DNA of 64,000 bases from Litsea cubeba (GCA_012931725.1 CM022944.1:76044151-76108150), one strand, 5' to 3'. Positions 1 through 12,307 are shown, counted from the first letter of the stretch. Made by a program: numbers and translations. The notes: generated from the letters alone by a model not told the origin.

Positions 1-2283
1 TTCCTCTACCGCTTCACTGGAGGCAACAAAAACATCCCTTCCAGAGACTTCAAAGGGGGTAGAAAATTCACTCTTAGTGATTTCATGCCACCTCAATTCA
101 AAGAAGCCACGCAGGAGGCATCATACTCTTGCAATTCGGTAGTTGGATTCTCCATTGATGGATACGAGTCCAGCGACACCAATGATGGATTCCAATCCAA
201 CTACACAGACGAGTGGGAGGAGTCCCTTGAAATAGGAGAATATCTCTCCGATGAAGAATGGGTTCCTGAGAATCATCTTATGCTAGTAATCTGGTATAAC
301 CCCCTACAGCCACAAGGATCCTGGTCTGATGATGAAGAAGACCAAGAGGCTGTACAAGAAAATGTTGTTGAACCAGCACCCCTCATTGCTCCAGTGGAAA
401 TCAACAATGTTGAGCCACAAAGAGATGTTGAAGAGGAAGATTTGGCTCCCATGCCTCATCTTGAAGAATATGCAAGGATCTTGCAGCGTCTCGCTCTAGA
501 ACAAGCGCAAGACCGCATCAACGAGCCTCCTCGCAATCCAGAGCCTGAAGTCCCTGAAGTCCATCAGGTACATCCTCCCTTAACTCCTGAAAATGGAGAA
601 AATTTCTGGATAGACGATCCTCTTACATCCGAGGATGAGTCTGACTCTGATCAGGCAACGTCTCCTGTCAGAGCTTCCTGTAATGTGATAATTCGGGATT
701 ATAACTCTTCTGAAGCATCATCTGATGAGAGCACTTACACTCCGGCGACGCCTAGCAATGTATCTTTTGGAGCCACCTCATCTCACGTGACTTTCACTGA
801 GATGACACCCTCTCAGGTTTCTTCTCCTGAGACTGTGACTTCAAAGTTCACACCCTTTCTGACTGAAGAATTCCTAGCTATTGATGCTTGGGACGATGAA
901 TTGGTCAACGAAGAAGAAAGGTTGCTGGATGCTGTTCAGGACTTGTTCCCGGAAAATGCTCCGTGCAACACAATCACTGAGGATGGCAACTCTGCTGCTG
1001 ATACACCCTCAGCAAATGAAAAACGAAAGCCTCTTGATCCTGAAGACAATCTTCCAAATGAAGACCCTTCTCAAGAAGCTCTCGAAGTTGGTAGAGGCAC
1101 CCGCTCTGGCCGGGACTACCACAAAAATTACAACCAATCTTCCTTTACATATGTAAATCCTTCGGGAAAAGATGTTGTAAGCGCCCCTAGTGGCAACAAT
1201 GATGAACATGCAGGCCCTAAGGAGGCTTTCAAGTATGACTTGATTGAACACTTCAAGCACATACCTGCACGCCTGCACATCCTAAATTTATTACGAATGT
1301 CTCCGCACACTCGTGATAATCTCATTTCAGAATTACAAAAGCTGAATGACGATGTCGACAAACATGCCCCGCAAGTCCTCCAAATTGAAATGGATTACCG
1401 GGTCAAAAACTCAGAAGCTTCCTCAAAGGGAGAAAAGAAGAAAACTGAGAGATCATGCATTGAATGCCTCTCGGTTAAAAAAGTAGCCAGTGCAACCATC
1501 GCCTTCACAAAGGATGACCTCCTACTTGGCGAAACAAGGCATAACCGACCCCTGTACTTCACAGGGTACATCAAGGAAATGCCTATGCACAGAGTTCAGA
1601 TCAACACAGGTTCTGCACTCAACCTCATCTCCACTTCGGCTCTCGAAGAGTTGGGCATCCCACCCAGCAAGCTGAGCCACACATTTGTATCTATCTTTGG
1701 ATACGATGGGAGTACTCAAAGGCCTATCGGCAAAATCAGGTTCAAGTTGCAGATCGGTGATAATATTTCTGAGGTCACTGTGTACGCAATAAAAACCCCT
1801 TCATGCTACAACATCCTTCTCGGACGCCCTTGGATCCACGAGAATGGTGTTGTCCCTTCAACTCTACATCAATGCATCAAGTTTGTTGGCGACGACGGCA
1901 TGATACATCGAGTCTTTGCGGATAGAAAACCCTTCAAAGGTAAGGAAGTCCACTTTGCAAACTCACAAATGTATGAAGGTGAAAAAGAAGAAGAGGAGAA
2001 GCACACAGCACCATTTGCCGAAAATCTCTAGAAAGATAAAGGCAAGGCGCCTCAACAATCACCGGAAGAAAACAAACCATCCGGTAAATCCGAAGAGAGC
2101 ATTCAAAGTCCCTTCATCATCTCCTTCAAACCTTCAAAGCCTTTGGTCATCACAACTAAAGTGAAGAAGGCAAAGCAAAAGCCTGGGGGTAAATTTGTTG
2201 TCTCTTTCGTGTCTATCATGCAAGACATGGATTTGGATTCAGAGCCAAAAGACGACACATCGTCAAGCCAAGCTGACACTTAG
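1..2283 (+). pseudogene. Tat polyprotein: Gag C-terminal part and aspartic protease (broken)
   Basis: The frame is open from base 1, so the start lies outside the window. The first 1.2 kb encode a very acidic Glu/Asp/Pro/Ser-rich linker without recognisable folds. A retropepsin-like domain follows at about 1,560-1,900: a QINTGSALNLIS segment for the active site and ILLGRPWIHENG for the second conserved region. The catalytic Asp of the usual D-T/S-G is Asn here (AAC at 1,603-1,605), which fits a G-to-A change and should kill the protease. TAG stops at 2,029-2,031 and 2,281-2,283 interrupt an otherwise unshifted frame. In Tat elements this protease would cut the polyprotein in the virus-like particle. 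Assignment as protease is firm; the acidic linker is described only. Confidence 0.82.
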
Positions 2284-4609
2284 CAAGTTCAGCCTGCTCT
2301 TACTCCAATGGAGACAACTTCTGACATAGAAGATCCTACGTCAGCTTCCTTCGTTGTTCCAGCAACTTCAGCAAAAGAAAAACCGATCTTCTTCCATTTA
2401 TCGGATGCTTCTTCATCAAACTCCGTGCTTGAACCTTTCCAAAATGAAGGTATGCCTCAACTATCCTTATATAGTTCTGTGGCACAAGCTATTATGAAGA
2501 AAATGGGCTATGACGCTCAAAATCCAGTAGGTTTGGGAGAAGGACGCTGTATTCTCACGCCATTGGGGCCCGTCTTGACCAAAAGCCAGCTGGAAGATTG
2601 GAGACTCTACGGCTATGTAGAAAAGTCTTCACACGGGTTAGGATATGATCCCGACACTCCCTTGAGACAGTTGACCCAAAGGCTTAAAAGTCAATTTACT
2701 AACCAAGCCTCAACATCTCGTATCCATGAAGACATCGATCTCCCCGGATATCTCTTCGATGAGTCACCTGACAATGATCCAGGAAGCTCATCCAATTGGC
2801 ACGATTTCTCCGAAAATGAAGAGGAGTTGTCCGATGGTACAGACATGTGGTCTTCTGAACCAGAAGAACCCTCATCTCCAAAAGAAGTAGCCTACTTCGA
2901 CCCGGTTTCAACAGGCGATTGGGATCATCTCATAGCAAGCCTTGGGAAAATTACCGATCAAGAAGACCCGTGGAAAGGAATAAAACCTTGGTCCGGAAAT
3001 GCCCTTGAAACCCCAGAAGGTTTCGTTGAGCTGGAAGCCTCCGAAAATATTGTGGAGGAACCGCCTTCGAACCTTCTAACAGAAGATCCTGTTCAAAAGA
3101 TAGACTTGGGAACACCAGATAGCCCACGTCCTGTATTCATAAGCAAGAATATAAAGGATGATGAGTTACCCGAGTATATCGCCTTTCTTCGTGAGTTCGT
3201 TGATTGCTTTCCATGGTCTTACGCTGAAATGCCTGGCTTAGACCCCAAAATAGCGGTCCATAAACTCAATCTTCAAGAAGACATCATGCCTGTCACGCAA
3301 GGCCAAAGAAGATTTCGTCCAGATGTGATGGATAAAATTGAACAAGAAGTTCAAAAACTCAAAAACGTCGGCTTCATCCGTGAGGAAAAACATCCTGAAT
3401 GGTTGGCCAACATTGTCCTCGTGACAAAGAAAAACGGGCAGATCAGTGTTTGTATTGACTATAGAGACCTGAATGGCTCATGCCCTAAAGATGAATTTCC
3501 GCTCCCCATACCAGAGGTAATGATTGATAATACCTGTGGATTCGAGCGAATGACATTCATGGATGGTTTCTCTGGCTACAATCGGATAAAGATGCATCCT
3601 GAAGATGAAAAACATACATCTTTTCGGACCCCATTTGGCGTGTATTGCTACACTGTCATGCCATTTGGTCTGAAAAATGCTGGTGCCACATATCAGAAGG
3701 CTATGATGAAGATATTCCAAGATATGCAGCACAAGATGGTTGAATGTTACGTTGATAACCTCGCCGTCAAAAGCAAAAGAAAAGAAGATCATCTCGAAGA
3801 CCTTCGAGAAGTCTTCCTCCGGCTTCGCAAACACAAACTGCGAATGAATCCTTTGAAATGCTTCTTCGGCGTCTCGTCGGGTAAGTTCCTCGGATTCCTA
3901 GTTCGGAAAGCTGGAATAGAGCTTGACCCCATAAAAGTCAAAGCCATTCTAGAAATGCCCTCTCCAAGAACCTTGAGAGAACTCAAAGGGCTTCAAGGGA
4001 GATTGGCCTACATCAGACGGTTCATCTCCAATCTTTCGGGGAAATGCCGTCCATTCTCCCGGTTGATGAAAAAAGGTGTAAACTTTGTCTGGAATGCTGA
4101 CTGTGAAGCTGTTTTCCAAGATATCAAGTCATACCTGACAAAACCTCTAGTGTTAGCTGCTCCTACCACTGGAAAGCCATTCATCTTGTACACAAGAGCC
4201 CTTGATCACTCTTTGGGAGCTCTGCTTGCATAAGAAAATGATCAAAGAAAAGAAGATGCTCTATATTACCTCAGCCGCATGCTAGTAGGTGCAGAGCGTC
4301 ACTACTCTCCAGTCGAAAAAGAATGTCTTGCAGTGATGTTCGCCGTACAAAAGCTACATCACTACTTGCTTTCCAACACAGTCTACCTGGTCTCGAGGGT
4401 CAACCTCTTGAAGGTCCTTGTCACAAAGGTAGGTTCTCTCAATGCTCGACTGGCAAAATGGTCCATCCTTCTGTCATAATTTGATATTAGGTATGTACCA
4501 CAAAAGGTAATCAAAGGGCAAGCTCTAACGAACTTCCTCGCAAAGCATCCATTGCCTAAAGATTCTCCACTCATAGATGATCTCCCAGACGAAACAGTCT
4601 ACAATGTGG
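2284..4609 (+). pseudogene. Tat polyprotein: G-patch, reverse transcriptase and first RNase H (broken)
   Basis: Same frame as the protease segment. A G-patch-like motif lies at about 2,490-2,560 (IMKKMGY followed by GLGEG), as known from several plant Ty3 lineages. The RT runs from about 3,280 to 3,950: CIDYRDLN, FSGYNRIKMHP, TPFGVYCYTVMPFGLKNAGATY and ECYVDN. The catalytic YVDD box reads YVDN (AAC at 3,757-3,759), so the polymerase should be inactive. The thumb and a degenerate Ty3-type RNase H follow (FILYTRALDHSLGALLA, then HYSPVEKECLAV). TAA stops at 4,231-4,233 and 4,477-4,479 cut the RNase H. The frame ends at the copia-1 insertion and resumes at 14,265. The enzyme would copy the element RNA to DNA in the cytoplasmic particle. 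Confidence 0.88.
4605..4609. other. Left target-site duplication of copia-1 (TGTGG)
   Basis: TGTGG here matches TGTGG at 14,260-14,264. Removing the element and one copy restores an uninterrupted Tat reading frame across the site, which confirms the boundary. An unexplained C at 4,610 separates this copy from the TGTTGG start of the LTR. Confidence 0.85.
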
Positions 4610-4610
4610 C

Positions 4611-6562
4611 TGTTGGAATTGGTGTATGCCCTAAAGCCCACTAGCTGCACTCTCATCTTTTGTTACTGGATATTTACTGGTTATTTAATGGAATGACTCT
4701 TTTATGCTTAAACATGTATATATGTATGGTTGTGTAAGGCCCATTGTTTCTAGTAAATGAATTAGGTGTGTAGTGTCTACGCACAGATAGGTCTAATTCA
4801 TGGACAACTGGAAACATCATATTTGTTCATAACTGAAAGATGGAGCTGGGCACTTCATCTTGGTAGAAGTTATAATGAGAGACTCTCCTGTATTCAGGGT
4901 GACTTACCTAAGTCATGGGAGGGCTTTCCCCGGATTCATCTCATTAGTGCATATGCAATGCATTGAACAGGACCATGGTAGGTGTGATCTCTAAAATAGT
5001 ACTATCACAGAGAGAGATCAAGTCACCTCATGCTACTGAGTGACCGGTGCTCTTAATCTTGAGCATTTGTGGATGAACTGACAAAGTCAAGTTCTTGTGC
5101 TTTAATTCACTATGGGTGAGATTCTTTTCATGGGTCAACAGCTCTGTGTTTTGGGTACTAGGACTTGATCAGTTGGGACGTGCAGATGCAATATGGAATC
5201 TATGCCATCTGATGATGGAATAATCGTCCCCTTAGAATTATCCGATTAATCATCAAAATCTAAGATCTTAGTATATGGATGTTCCATATGGATATTGAAC
5301 TTGTAGGTCGCTCCCTGGATCAAGAGAATGATATTCGAATGATGATTATGTTAAGGATATGAAGTTCTAAGGTTTAGATGTAATCGGGAAGGTTGATAGT
5401 ACATGTGATAACCTGACTCGATTATGGATGTTACATAGAGGGGCATTCAGGTCATTACACTTAGTACGTCGAAGACAACCGTCATTTTATGACGAGCTTA
5501 TTATATTATATATTTGTCCTTGGAGTTCAACCATAACTCTTTAGTGGAATGAGTTAAGGTTAAAATGGTCTTAATGTTGCTATGGGTTTAGCATGGACAT
5601 TTTGGTCATTTTGGGAGCCAATGGCAAATATGTCTTTTGGTCCCTTCTCTAGTCACTTTCCAAGATTGGCATGGTTTCCTAAAATGTTTAGATAACATAA
5701 GGATGAATTATTTTAGTGGAAAAATAATTTTGAGTTTAAATTCAAATAGGCCTTTAATGGCATACATGAATTTAACTCTAGATAAATTGTATGTGGGCCA
5801 TGGTGTGCATTAATATGTGAGGCATCCATAATGGGATATCCATGGGTAAGGTTTCCAATTTTGAGTAGGACTCTCTACTTGGAAAGTTGGACTCCTCTTT
5901 AGATTAGTATTCTTATGAGAAAGTTTCCTTTTGGATTAGGAACTTAAAATTAGTAAGTGTTCTACAACTAGGATTACTAATTGTATGGGAAGTTCCTTTT
6001 GGTTTCCTTTTCTAATTAGAGTGTTTCTTAAAGGAAATAAGTCTTTCCTTTTTGGACATCAATGAGAATTAGAAGAGATAAACTTTTAGGAAAGGTTTTG
6101 TCAAAGTTTCTATAAAAGAAACCAACAAGCCCTTTGGACGTCCAACACTTTTGAGAGCACAAGGAGAGCCACACGTCCAACCCTTTGGAGGTTTTCTTCT
6201 TCATTGAAGAAGGCTTAAGGTCTGAGATCTTTCCTTGGAGAAATAGTTCTTAACTCCTAGATTAAGATCCCACCATCTTAGCCAATCAGATTTGGAAGTG
6301 AGATAGAGGAGAAGATCAAAGGCAATACTAGTGCAGAAAATTTCAGCAACTTGTTTGCTAATTACAAGTCTGAGTTTGGGCCTTTGGATCTATTTTTTCA
6401 GAGATTTGAAGTCTACAAATCTTCGAGGTAATAGTCTTCTTCATTCTCCTTTAATTATACACTTGTTGGTCATGAATTCATGGAGTTCTCATGCGATCTA
6501 TATGGCTGATTTATGCTGGCCAAATCAGATTTTTTAAAATCTGTCATGTTACAAATTAGCCA
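4611..6562 (+). repeat. Copia-1 5' LTR
   Basis: Begins TGTTGGAATTGG and ends AAATTAGCCA. The 3' copy at 12,308-14,259 has the same length. It should hold promoter, transcript start and polyadenylation signals. The only clear core element is the TATA box at 6,111-6,118. No protein of note is encoded in it. Confidence 0.92.
6111..6118 (+). promoter_or_regulatory. TATA box of copia-1 5' LTR
   Basis: TATAAAAG about 450 bp before the LTR end; the same box is at 13,809-13,816 in the 3' LTR. It is the only good core promoter match in the LTR, and is followed by a Cys/Pro-codon-like CA-rich stretch typical of start regions. Inferred from sequence only. Confidence 0.6.
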
Positions 6563-6607
6563 TGAATATCTTCCGCTAATTCAGATCTGAATCGCAGTTT
6601 CTTTCAG

Positions 6608-6620
6608 TGGTATCAGAGCC
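6608..6620 (+). other. Copia-1 primer-binding site (initiator tRNA-Met)
   Basis: TGGTATCAGAGCC is the standard complement to the 3' end of plant initiator tRNA-Met and primes minus-strand synthesis. It lies 45 nt after the LTR end as defined by comparing the two LTRs, much farther than the usual 0-5 nt. Confidence 0.88.
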
Positions 6621-8358
6621 ACTCCATGTGAAATCATGATCCCATGTTGTGTATAATTAATCCTAGATTGATTATGGGTATGGTGGCACCCTATTAAAGT
6701 TATTTTGTGCTGCATGTTGTGTGCAAGTTTCATTAACATTGCTGGAATTTATTTTTCAGATTTGTTTAATGATGCACATAGTGAGTTTGCATGCACTAAC
6801 CTCTTTGTTTGCAGCCATGTATTGCATCCTTGATGGTTCGCATGATTGTTATGTGGATTTGGATGTTTTTTCATTAGTTGGAAAGTGTACGATTGCACGT
6901 TTAGCAATCATAGGAAGTTGTAATTCTTTCTTTACTTTTATTCCAACTAGTCTTGATGTGAGCTTTCTTGAAAAGCATAGGTATCTCCAATGTAATTTGG
7001 GGTTTTGTTTTTTATGGGTTTGCTTGTATAAATTTAATTTATTGGAACAAGCAAGAAGAAGAAAGTTTCAAGAAAGGTTGCAAGTAACCGGACTCCTTAG
7101 TGGTGGAGGAGACAAGACTTCTTGGTGAAAGATGAGACCTATTCTTGATGTCCTAGTTCGATAAGGATTACAAGTCCGAAGAGCAAGAAGCCATCAAGGA
7201 TTGCTTGCTTTTATTTGCTTTTATATATGGAATGCATGGATGAATGCTTTATATAATTGCTATAATTGTCACCTAGAAACATGGCCACCATTAGGTTCTA
7301 ATATTGGCATCTTTATTGTATTAGATTGTTTTTAGTTTGGCAAATTGTTTTAAACGGAACTTAGACCAGCACCTTCTATTTGTCTAAAGTTTAAAATTGG
7401 ATAGGGTTTAGTTTATCTTGATACCCTTGGTTTCCAAAGAAGGCTAAACTAAAATTTAATTAGATGCTACCTATGGGTTTTCATAACCCAAGATAGGTTT
7501 TTGACTCTTTGAAGGGATTTGCTCAAATGTTTTAAAGCAAAGGTTATTTAATTTTAAGATGACTTAAGTCATAAATTTAATTAACCAAGTTTGCTAGATT
7601 TAAAAAGAGCTTTTGAGTAAAACAATGTAAAGGTCAAAAAGTATAAACCCTAGCGATAAATAATCAAGTGGGAGAGGGGTTTTAGGAAAGACCCCACGGC
7701 CTTCCATTTTCGGTTCATGTTATCTCATTAAAATGTTAGTAGGAATGCCCATCCCTTCAGTGGAGTTCTTTACTGAAGACCGCTTTGATGGGTTAATGGG
7801 TGAACTAATGTGAATATTCGTAATGAGGTGTTAGTAGGAGCGGCCATCCCTTCGGTGGAGTTCTTTACTAAAGATCACTTCTATAGAATGTCAATGAAGT
7901 GTTGGTGGGAGCGGCCATCCCTTCGGTGGAGCTCTTTACTAAAGGTCACTTCTAGAAAGGATAAAAGTCTCTTCCCTTCGAAAGACTTAATCATAGACAT
8001 TCTGGGGAAATTTCATAAGAGATGGTTATACACTTGACATAAGATGGTAATAACCTCTCCCTAGGAGTTAAAGGTTATTTGTCATATGAGGCCAAACCAA
8101 TCAGTGATTGGACTATCACTAGATGTGTATCCAGATAGTGATAATCCAAATAAGTATGCCTTAATTCAACGTGACTGTAGGCTCGGCCATCCCTTCGATG
8201 GAGGGTCTATGAGGAGGTTGAAACACTGATACATTATGATTGGGGTTGAATAATGTAAAAAGTTTTTGTGCTTTGTTTTTCCTTTTGTAACAAGCACCAT
8301 ATGCATATTACATATATACTGCATGTCTAATTATAAACCGTTTTATATCCAGAAAGAG
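6621..8358 (+). other. Copia-1 untranslated leader
   Basis: About 1.7 kb between the primer site and the gag start. An open frame of 135 codons (6,721-7,128) has no recognisable domain and is not credible as a gene. The last third holds the degenerate repeat at 7,741-8,215. Such leaders normally carry packaging signals; none can be named from the sequence. Confidence 0.7.
7741..8215 (+). repeat. Four degenerate copies of a 20-bp motif in the copia-1 leader
   Basis: Copies of GCGGCCATCCCTTCGGTGGA or close variants start near 7,747, 7,839, 7,911 and 8,174. The first three are followed by TTCTTTACT-like sequence and a CACTTCT-like end, giving a longer unit of about 45 bp. Spacing is irregular (about 92, 72 and 263 bp). 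Confidence 0.75.
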
Positions 8359-10143
8359 ATGGGTAAAGACTCTTTTAGTCCGTTGATGTGCATTCTTCGT
8401 GAGAATAAACTGACTGGCCCTAACTACGTAGATTGAAAGAGAAATCTTGACATAGTACTCACTGCTGAGGAGTACAAGTATGTCTTGCTGGAAAACTGTC
8501 CCGCTATTGATGCTAATTCTACTGATGACCAGCGAGAGGCTGAGAGGAAATGGAAGAAAGCGAATAGCATGGCTAAATGCTACATGCTCGCTTCCATGTC
8601 CAACGTGTTGCAAACACAGCACGAGCAAATGGACACAGCCTATGAAATCATGATGTCCTTGTCTGAGATGTTTGCAGACAAGAGCAGGCCAGCTAGGCAA
8701 ACTGCTATAAGGACTATCATGAATGCTAGGATGGCTGAGGGAACACCTGTCAGAGAGCATATGCTCAAGCTGATAGATTGTTTCAATGAAGCTGAGATTC
8801 TAGGGGCTGAGATTGATGCAGGGAGTCAAACTGACATGATTCTCGAAACTCTGCCGGACTCTTTCAATCAGTTCAAGCTCAATTTCAATATGAGCAAGAT
8901 GGACATGACTCTACCTGAGTTAATGAAAGAACTCCAGGCGGCAGAGGCTATCATGAAGCCCAAAGCCCAAGCTCATTTTTTCCAGTCTTCCTCTAAACTG
9001 AACCCGAAAGGGAAGAAGTCCAAGCAGAAGCAGAACAAGGGAAAAGGGCAGAAAAAGGACAACACTAGTAATAAGAAGGATAAGGGTACAGATGAAAAGC
9101 CCAAAGGGAAATGCTTCAAGTGTGGCCTCAAAAGTCATTGGAAGAAAGATTGTCCCAAGTTCCTGGCCTCAGTTAAGAAAGGTACATCTTTTTCATACTA
9201 CATTGAAACTTGTCTGGTGGTTGATTCAACTGACTCATGGATAATAGACTCAGGAGCCACTAATCATATCTGCAATTCATTGCAGGGATTTCAGATAATG
9301 CAGAGAATTGAGAAAGGAGAGTTTGCTTTCAGAGTCGGAACTGGAGCTAAAGTTTGGGCAGTTGCAGTAGGAGTAGTTACCTTACATTTTCCATGTAATA
9401 GGATATTAGTTTTAAATAATGTTTTCTATGTTCCGGACATGAGGAATAATTTAATTTCAGTTTCCAGATTAATTAAATTTAATTACTCAGTTTCTTTCCA
9501 TTCTGGTGTTGATATCAGTAGAGATGGAAATATTATATGTTCCGGTAGAATACATGACAACTTATTTTATATATATCCTATTGCTCCCACATTACATAAT
9601 GTACAACAAGAAAACTCAACTTCCCTTAAGAGGAAGGTATCTTCAATCAATGACACATATCTTTGGCACTTACGTTTGGGTCACATTAACCTAAAATGGA
9701 CTCAGAGGTTGGTAGAAGATGGGCCGTTGAGCTCATTAGATTTCGAACCTTTTCCTCAGTGCGAATCTTGTCTCAAGGGAAAGATGACCAAACGGTCATT
9801 CTCTGGAAAGGGACTAAGGTCAAACGAGTTGTTAGAATTGATTCACACTGATGTGTGTGGTCCTATGAACAAACCGGCTCGAGGAGGGTATGAGTATTAC
9901 ATCACCTTCACCGATGATTACTATAGATATGGATATGTATACCTAATGCGTCGCAAGTCTGAGGCGTTTGATAAGTTCAAACAATTCAAGGCTGAGGCGG
10001 AGCTACAATTAGGAAAACATATCAAAGCCCTTTGATCTGATCGAGGTGGCGAGTACCTCCTGGGTGAGTTCAAGGAGTACCTCACACAACATGGGATTGT
10101 GTCTCAGTTGTCTGCACTGGGTACACCCCAGTAAAACGGTGTA
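8359..10143 (+). pseudogene. Copia-1 Gag, protease and integrase N-terminal part (broken)
   Basis: I place the start at ATG 8,359, upstream of a TGA at 8,434-8,436 that replaces the Trp usually found after NYVD in this Gag family. Domains in order: UBN2-type Gag (about 8,400-8,990), Lys-rich linker, one CCHC zinc knuckle (CFKCGLKSHWKKDC near 9,112), protease with an intact WIIDSGATNHIC site (about 9,240), GAG-pre-integrase with HHCC zinc residues (HLRLGHINL, then CESCLKGK), and the integrase core start (HTDVCGPM). The second and third integrase acidic regions follow two more stops, TGA at 10,033-10,035 and TAA at 10,132-10,134, both explained by C-to-T changes. Same frame throughout. The product would form the particle, process it and insert the cDNA. 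Confidence 0.9.
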
Positions 10144-11604
10144 GTGGAGAGAAGAAACCGTACCCTTCTTGATATGGTAAGGTCCATGATGAGTCATGCA
10201 ACCCTACCTATATCTTTTTGGGGATATGCCCTAGAAGCAGCAGCATACATTTTAAATCTGGTACCTTCTAAATCAGTACCTAGGACACCCCAAGAAATGT
10301 GGACAAGTCGAAAACCTAGTTTAAAACATATCCACATTTGGGGTTGTCCAGCCTATGTACTGAATGATAAAGCTACCAAGCTGGAACCCAGATCGGAAAT
10401 GTGCTACTTCATTGGGTATCCTAAGGGAACGAGAGGTGGCATCTTTTATCATCCAAAGGAGCAAAAAGTGCTCATCAGCACTCATGCTAGGTACTTGGAG
10501 GATGATTGTATGATGCACCAAGAGTTTAGTTGTAAAGAAACCCTTAAGGAGATTCTTCCGGGATCTCCTATAACATCTGTACCAGATCCTGAGACAGTAG
10601 ATGAACAAGATATTCCTTTAAACACTCTAGAGCCTCGTCGTAGTGGGAGAATTTCTAGACAGCCAGAAAGATATCTAGGAGTGTCTTTTAAGACAGACTC
10701 TGAAGATCTAGTTGAGGATCCTACTAGTTATGATGAAGCAGTAACGGATATAGATGCTGACATGTGGCAGCAAGCGAGGAAATCTGAAATGGATTCTTTG
10801 TATTCCAATCAAGTATGGGAACTTGTAGATGCACCTGAAGGGATTAAACCCATAGGGTGCAAGTGGATCTACAAGAGAAAGAGAGGAGTGGATGGGAAGG
10901 TGGAAACCTTCAAAGCAAGACTGGTGGCGAAAGGATATACTCAGAAAGAGGGTATCGATTATGAGGAAACCTTTTCACCAGTGGCTATGCTTAAGTCCAT
11001 AAGGATTCTCTTGGCCATCGCATGTCATTATGACTACGAGATATGGCAGATGGATGTCAAGACGGCTTTTCTTAATGGAAGTCTTGACGAATGCATCTAT
11101 ATGATGCAACCAGAGGGTTTCATTGCTAGTGGCCAAGATAACATGGTTTGTAAACTTAAGAAGTCCATTTATGGACTTAAGCAAGTATCTAGAGCATGGA
11201 ACATCAAGTTTAATCAGGCAGTCAAATCTTTTGCCTTTGATCAAAACATTGATGAACCATGTGTGTATAAGAAAGGAAATGGGAAAGCAGTTGCATTTTT
11301 GGTTCTATATGTAGATGACATGTTACTCATAGGAAATGATGCAGGTTTATTGTCATCCACAAAGGTTTGGTTATCCTCTCAATTTCAGATGAAGGATTTG
11401 GGTGAGGCCAGCTATATCTTAGGGATCAAGCTTTTGCGTGATCGCAAGAATAAGATGTTAGCCTTATCCCAATCTTCATATATTGAGAAGATATTGGTCA
11501 AGTTTAACATGCATGACTCCAAGAAGGGCCTCCTACCTTCTAGACATGGAGTACCACTGTCCCGAGATCAATGTCCAAAGACATCTGAAGAGATAGAGAA
11601 ATGA
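10144..11604 (+). pseudogene. Copia-1 integrase C-terminal part and reverse transcriptase
   Basis: Continues the upstream frame after the TAA at 10,132. It opens with the end of the integrase core (VVERRNRTLLDMV, carrying the catalytic Glu), then the GKGGY-like copia C-terminal region. The RT spans about 10,770-11,500: CKWIYKRKRGVDG, YEETFSPVAMLKSIR, QMDVKTAFLNGSLDE, MQPEGF, LYVDDMLLIGND (intact YVDD near 11,308) and YILGIKLLRDR. The frame closes at 11,602-11,604 by a one-base shift next to the RNase H start. The RT itself looks undamaged. Confidence 0.9.
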
Positions 11605-12293
11605 GGAGAGTTCCATATGCATCCGCTGTTGGAAGCCTCATGTATGCTATGTTATGTACTAGACCAGATATTTGCTTTGCCGTTGGCATGGTTAGCAGAT
11701 ATCAGTCAAACCCTGGACCTATGCATTGGACAGCAGTTACGCATATATTCAAGTATCTTCGGAGAACGAAAGATTCTATGCTAACCTTTCGAGCAGATGA
11801 TCTAACGCCATTGGCGTATACAGACTCTGATTTCCAATCTGATAGTGATGCCAGAAAGTCTACCTCAGGGTACGTCTTTACTTTATCAGGAGGGGCTATA
11901 TCATGGAGAAGTGTCAAGCAATCCTGTATAGCTGATTCTACCATGGAAGCAGAGTATGTGGCGGCATCGGAAGCTGCAAAGGAAGCGGTATGGCTCAGAA
12001 AATTCCTGTTGGAATTGGGAGTTGTTCCTGCAGTGCATAAACCGATTGTCATGTACTACGATAACACTGGTGCTGTAGCACAGTGCAAAGAGCCCAGGAA
12101 TCACAAGAAAGGCAAGCACATTCAGAGAAAGTACCACTTGATCCGGGAATTCATTCAGGATGGAGAGATAGTGGTGGAGCATATTGCTTCAGCAAATAAC
12201 TTAGCTGACCCATTCACTAAGACTCTTACTGAGAAAGTCTTCACTTCTCATGTTGAGTCTATGGGTGTTAGGTTAGGAAGTAGTGATCTTTAG
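11601..12293 (+). pseudogene. Copia-1 RNase H domain and C-terminus
   Basis: Overlaps the preceding frame by 4 bp and is the +1-shifted continuation of it. VPYASAVGSLMYAM and TRPDICFAVGMVSRYQ belong to the RT-RNase H connection. RNase H proper: YTDSDFQSD, KSTSGYVF, WRSVKQ, STMEAEYVAASEAAKEAVWL, YYDNTGAVAQ and a C-terminal NNLADPFTK. The catalytic Asp/Glu/Asp residues are present. In an active element this would be fused to the RT; here one indel separates them. Confidence 0.9.
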
Positions 12294-12296
12294 TGC

Positions 12297-12307
12297 AAGT
12301 GGGAGTT
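12297..12307 (+). other. Copia-1 polypurine tract
   Basis: AAGTGGGAG directly before the 3' LTR; primes plus-strand DNA synthesis. Position fits the LTR start at 12,308. Confidence 0.8.

Noticed and set aside
6721..7128. 135-codon frame in the copia-1 leader
   Set aside because: Upstream of gag, no recognisable domain, hydrophobic low-information composition; expected by chance in an AT-rich leader.
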